This document shows, in pieces, positions 59,101 through 64,000 of a stretch of DNA of 64,000 nucleotides. The stretch's first letter is position 1, and the number at the start of each line of letters is the position of its first letter. A program made the position numbers and the translations under genes. The notes beneath the pieces are model-generated. The model saw only the letters and a program-made list of their open reading frames with translations. It was not told where the DNA came from and did no database searches. The stretch spans positions 18,781,001 through 18,845,000 of the forward strand of contig NC_092569.1 in assembly GCF_037975245.1 (NCBI RefSeq). The letters are read 5' to 3'. Source of the DNA: Apostichopus japonicus. Its lineage: Eukaryota; Echinodermata; Holothuroidea; Aspidochirotida; Stichopodidae.

Positions 59101-60330
59101 AAAGGGTTGAAACGAAAACTTGTAGCTTATATGAAATTCCAGCTTCCCCCATAAAAGGGAGTGAAGACTCGCGCACAAAGAAACGTCTGATGCCGGTAAT
59201 CTGACCTAGTTTCGAATGAGGTGCATGTAACAGAGGTGTTAGACACTACCATCGATCCCAGAAAATACACACACAGCTTGATACAGTCGGTAATAAAGAC
59301 ACTAATGTACAGTCAATACATGGCAACTACATTCAATACCCACAATACAGCGTACATAACAGCGATGGACATCTCAGTTCCAGATAAAGATAACAAGGTA
59401 TCACGTTTCATTACTGTCTGCATTTTGTAGCGACAAGAAAAAACGTCACTTGCAAGCAACGGTAAGTTAACTTTTTAGAGGGCGGCAAGCGGTTTGGGGC
59501 GAGTCTTCGATGCCTTTAACCTCAACCTGTATACGCGGACTGTAAATTTTGTTCGTAATACAGAGCAGGCAAATTCTCACGACAGTAATTCTCCAGAAAA
59601 CCGTTTTGTACACAGTTGAATATGTCGAGCAATGTCATCTTGCATGATACAGCCCAATGAATGACATATCTTGTGGACCGGGAAAACCCTAGGGTTAGGG
59701 TAGGGGATTAACTATGACCTAACCCGAGAAATACTGCATCACATGTATAAGTATCATGCAATACCGTACTTTTTGAGGCAATGACACTTGCCACATTAAA
59801 ACTTGTCTTGAGGAGATGAAAACAACTTTGACGGCTTGGTGTACAGAGAGGGAAGAATATGAATTATTCATATATATATTGCACGATTAAGCTTATTAAT
59901 AATGGATGTCTTAAACTGCGCATGCTCCATGGTTTAATCCACAGTAGTATGAGCCGAAAACTTCGCCAACTAGTTCACGCCAAATGTTGCTCAATTTGAC
60001 CAATCAGTGTCCAGGACTATGGGTGTTCCCTGTTGCACGTCCGAAACAGACGTGATTCGTGATCGACGGCAACACGTTAATGAGCTTGGTGTTTTCCGTA
60101 AACTGTGTGGTGTTGGTGCTGACTCATATGGTAGGCTTACGCAACTCTACAGCCTGGTTATAATCCATATACAGTTTCAAGCGTAACTGGTGGCGCTATA
60201 CAGGTGAGGTGAAAGGGCTCCGGCGCGCGCATCCATCCGCTTGTAGCTTTTAACTCACGATGTTTGTTGTATCTTATTGTTTTGTCTCTTCATTAATGGA
60301 CGGCTCCCACTACTTTACAATAATCCATCC
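56190..60330. other. intergenic, no gene seen
   Basis: Contains the G-rich tract at 56757, a 14-bp palindrome aaccggcgccggtt at 58119-58132, and an 11-bp inverted pair ttgcatgatac / gtatcatgcaa near 59640 and 59750. No gene supported. Confidence 0.5.
56757..56838. repeat. G-rich tract with quadruplex potential
   Basis: Many runs of three to five G separated by single A or T on the plus strand, far exceeding the four-run minimum for a G-quadruplex. Confidence 0.8.
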
Positions 60331-60430
60331 CCTCTCATCCCTCCCTCCCTCGCCTCCCCTCTCATCCCTCCCTCCCTCCCTCGCCTCCCCTCTCATCCCT
60401 CCCTCGCCTCCCCCTCCACCCTCCCACCCC
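60331..60430. repeat. C/T minisatellite (about 25-30 bp units)
   Basis: Units built from ctcatccctccctccctcgc and ctccc in three to four copies. Open frames across it are low complexity. Confidence 0.85.
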
Positions 60431-62005
60431 CCTCATATATCACAACTGTCTGTATCAAGATACTGCCTATCCCATACAATACCTTTATGCTCTGTGACAT
60501 GACTGTTCTTATATTTGGATTCAATTAGATGTGATTTTCTCTCTGTCCTTCCCTCTTTCTTGCCTACTGTATCTCTTGACTTACGTCGTTGTTCTAAATC
60601 GGGTGTCTATGTATGATATAATGAATGTAGATACATTAAAAACTGATCATCGTTGAATAATGAATATACAATTTAAAAAAAAAATTATTAAAAATAAAAT
60701 GCACTAGTTCTATAATCATGCAAAGAAACTTTGTAATTTCGAGTTGTCACGTTGCGTTAAGAATATGAAACATGATGCTAGTCAGCCAACCGTACACAAT
60801 GAAATATTCAACTAGATGTAAAAGAATCGGGATTTTCCCCAACGATCTCCTGCCTCTCAGATGTGGACATTAATGCTGTTTATGACTGAGAGATTAAGGC
60901 GTAGACATCTTGCCCTGGGAAGAAGAAAAAAAAAACATTCTTTCTAAAATAAAACGAATTGTAAGTAGTTATTAAAGAAACTAGGAATGCACGGAGAGAA
61001 GTTGTATATCTTTTTAAATTTCTAATATTACGTTAAGTGATTTACATGTATGGCAGGTATATATCATAAAATATGCATAGGAGTTTTTTATATTTTTTTA
61101 TGCGATGATTAAAATTCAAGACCATTATTTATGTTTTTCTTTCTTTCTTTACACGAGTTGGGTGGGGTGAGGAGTTGAGGGTTGGATTTAGTTACGTTCG
61201 CTTTCTAAAAAAATGAATGCAATACAATACAACGAGGGAATCACCGGCGATGTGTTGCTTGAAATACGAAGATGTTACATGCTCATTAAATGCACACATT
61301 TGTAGAAATTTGAAATATTACAGTACTTTACAGTATATATAGGCCTATTTATCTTGACGTTAAATTGATGTAGGCTAATACCTTGTGGAAGATAGCGGGC
61401 TATGACGTAATGATTGTGAAACATAATACTATGCATCAGGAACGTAAGCAGCATAATGCATGTAACTTTAAATGGAGTTCTTGTCACCCGTACGTAATGT
61501 AATGTCACAATGAGTAAAGTGTATACACATCATAGATTTTTAAAGCAATGTAACATAGTTCTTAGTTCATGAAGGGAAATGAATTTCACACGGTTTATGT
61601 CTTATAATGGAGTTATACAAAACTATATATGTCAAAATGCGTACTTCCATATGGCAACATAATTTAAATAAGGCTCTGTACTACAAACTACCTGTAAGAT
61701 TTGATCACACAATGTTGAATTTATATTACGGGGTATATTAAAGCAGTGTACTGGATATTGTAACCTCGTTTGCTATAACATGAACGGCACTATGGTACAT
61801 ATTTCATTGTCTATAGCAAGACGTTGAAGCAATTAATGAATACATGCTTTCTTACAGTGCTATATATACATTATTTTAATGGCCGCCTATGACGTGCCAC
61901 AATGCAATGCAATTATACGGCGTAGCTAATATTTGATTTGAGTGTGTGACAAACTTACTTGGCTACTATTGTAAATCCTTCACTATATATGTGAAGATGC
62001 TATAC
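60431..62005. other. intergenic, no gene seen
   Basis: AT-rich, no coding signal. Confidence 0.5.
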
Positions 62006-62465
62006 GACCGTATGGTGAGATGTAATTGCCTTAGTTTTTGCATGTTTAATAACAGTTGTTTATACCTATTACGTGGATACTTCCTGCAAACATTTCATAA
62101 GTTTATGGTATATCGTGGCTTCAAAGTTCAACCGTATGGTATAATATTATTGACTTAGTTTTGTATGTTTTTTAAAAGTTGTTACGTATGGAGTGGAAAC
62201 ATTCTTAAAACATTTATTAGTTTATGGAATCGTGGCTACAACCGTATGGCATTGCCTTAGTTTTTTTTTTATAGTTTCTAAAAGTTGTTAACGTATTGAG
62301 TGGAGACTTTCTGAAAACATTTATTAGTTTATGGAATCCTGGCTACTGCAGCCATATGGTGTTAGGCCTATATAATTGCCTTAGTCTATGTCTTATGATA
62401 AGGATGTTTTTCTACAAGTTGTTAAAATCTCTGACTTTATGGAATCGTGCATGGAATCATGCATG
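62006..62465. repeat. diverged 110-123 bp tandem repeat, four copies
   Basis: The word accgtatgg(t) or gccatatgg starts units at 62006, 62129, 62239 and 62349. Each is followed by ttg(c/a)cttagt, aagttgtta, gtgga and agtttatggaatcgtgg words. Confidence 0.75.
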
Positions 62466-64000
62466 GCTGTCCAAACTATAAGTCTGTTATAACTTTATAA
62501 TATTATGTTAAGTTATTCAGATCATATTTGGTTACGTTATATATTTGGTATCGGTGTATTGTGTTACGTCGGGCTATACATCGCTTTCATTTATTTCTTT
62601 GTCCATAGTGAATGAAAGAGAAGGAGAAATATGAATATTTCATAACACAAAGATTATGTCATTATTAGATAACAGGATGCGTGTCAATCCATCTTTGAAA
62701 TCCAGACAAGGCACACAATAAGAAATTTAGACTGACCACACCGGAAAATGAACATTACTCATACGGTTTCTCACTGCATACGTATCCTGTCCTATATACC
62801 AAACCCTGCCTATTCACCGACCTATCGTATCTCAGGTCCCATTACATTTTACCCTTTTAATCCACGATTGCACGCCCTCTATCCTTTGGGTCCATACGGG
62901 GATTTGGTATACCATTCAAAATATGCAATGGTGTATAGCCTTCATGACGGTCGGCGCACACGTTTTACCCTATACCCCACCATAATTTTCCTTGTACGGC
63001 CCTTATATATCATTTTGTGTATAACCTTCTCAGACTGGGTTACCGTGTCCTTCCCTTTTAACACCCCCCCCCCCCCGTCTCACACACAAACGCGCCTCAT
63101 TTTTGCCCAATTTGCTGCTCTAAATTGGCTTGTCTTAGTCACTGACCTGTATGTGCAAACATCACCACCACACACACCTATACCACTACCAATACGCCAC
63201 CTCCTCCCCTTGACAACGTCTTGTGAGTCTCTCTAAGGAGCGCCGATTCTATCCTTTTCCCGTTTCTGTATCTTCTTCACTGAGAAGTGGATTGTTGATA
63301 GTCTGTTACCATGGTTACAAACTCAGCTGTTGAAGAAGGGAGGAATCGGATCTTCAAACACTATACGCAAGTACTGGCAGCGTTCTTTGAGTACCATTAA
63401 TAATATATACCAACAAGAAAATAAAAAAATAAAAATTTAAAAAATTCACTTCACGTGCATAACGTCAAGATAGTGAAGATCACCTTGAGGGTTCGTATTT
63501 TTCATTTTTGACATGAACTTGATTTTATTACCGAGGTATATTTCAAGTGAATGATGACGCCTTCTTCCTTCCTGGTTTTAAAGGAACACACTATTGAAAC
63601 TGAAAACAAGAAGAAAAAACACAAGAATAAATACGGTACTCGATAACATGGCATACCTTAAATGTGATGTGTTGTTTCTTCATTAGTACGACGCCAATAA
63701 TATACAATCATATCGGTTTATCGGTTTGTTGCTTTTTTTTTTAATTCACATTTTCCTAACTATTTGCTTGTTTTGGCGAATATGACCATGTATCTGTTGT
63801 CTCCACCCTCCACCCCTACCCCTCCCCCTTCTCTCCCCCCCCCCTTTCTCTCCACCTATTTCGCCCTCACTCTGAACTGGGCTTCAATAACAATACTTCA
63901 GTATGAAACGTATGCATAACTGCTCCTCTACCCCGGTTCATCACGCGTTGCAAACCTCACTCCCCCTTTAAATTTGATTTCCTACCAGCGGTTTCTTTTT
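62466..64000. other. intergenic, no gene seen
   Basis: Contains C-runs and pyrimidine-rich stretches (63061-63077, 63810-63860). The 162-codon frame at 62748-63236 shows no recognisable domain and ends in low complexity. Confidence 0.5.

Noticed and set aside
59686-59706. Telomere-like ccctagggttagggtaggg
   Set aside because: Only about two degenerate TTAGGG units; too short to call an interstitial telomere.
62748-63236. 162-codon open frame
   Set aside because: No domain, ends in simple sequence, and lies in an otherwise gene-free stretch.

Overview
This is a piece of an animal nuclear genome. It has spliced genes with GT-AG introns, one nuclear tRNA gene, tRNA-derived SINEs, LINE tails, DNA transposons and many minisatellites. 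The three recognisable proteins are all conserved in deuterostomes. The frequent 'aggcct' and 'tacagta' words and the repeat style would fit an echinoderm, perhaps a sea cucumber, but the species is inferred, not shown. I assembled the genes exon by exon from splice sites, reading phase and similarity to remembered family members.

Layout. (1) 190-6698, plus strand: a 5'-truncated TRNAU1AP/SECp43 gene, the RNA-binding protein tied to selenocysteine tRNA. Seven coding exons are present; the start lies left of the window. (2) 6699-11125: its 3' UTR and an 11-copy 109-bp minisatellite. (3) 11126-21164, minus strand: a complete PARPBP (PARI) gene with 11 coding exons and about 730 residues. It encodes the PCNA-binding, RAD51-restraining anti-recombinase and ends in a clean PIP box. 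(4) 21431-24310: a 2.9-kb Mutator-like DNA transposon with 30-bp terminal inverted repeats and a perfect 9-bp target duplication. It begins 267 bp upstream of the PARPBP start codon. (5) 26806-43687, minus strand: a complete MCPH1 (microcephalin) gene with 15 coding exons and about 1001 residues, with one N-terminal and two C-terminal BRCT domains. (6) 43688-64000: no protein gene that I can support. This stretch holds a tRNA-Gly(GCC) gene, a hAT transposon with an 8-bp target duplication, a nest of GC-rich inverted-repeat elements, SINE fragments, hairpins and minisatellites.

PARPBP and MCPH1 both act in genome maintenance (restraint of recombination; the damage response and condensin II control). 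They lie head-to-tail on one strand, but nothing here shows shared regulation. TRNAU1AP converges on PARPBP.

The most striking structure is an array of about 18 copies of a 43-bp unit in MCPH1 intron 6. It starts exactly at the exon 6 splice donor and repeats that exon-intron junction, so nearly every unit carries another GTAAG donor. Also notable are transposon ends in the presumed PARPBP promoter region, a hammerhead-ribozyme-like motif in PARPBP intron 2, and a tandem duplication of part of an MCPH1 exon in which the second donor has decayed.
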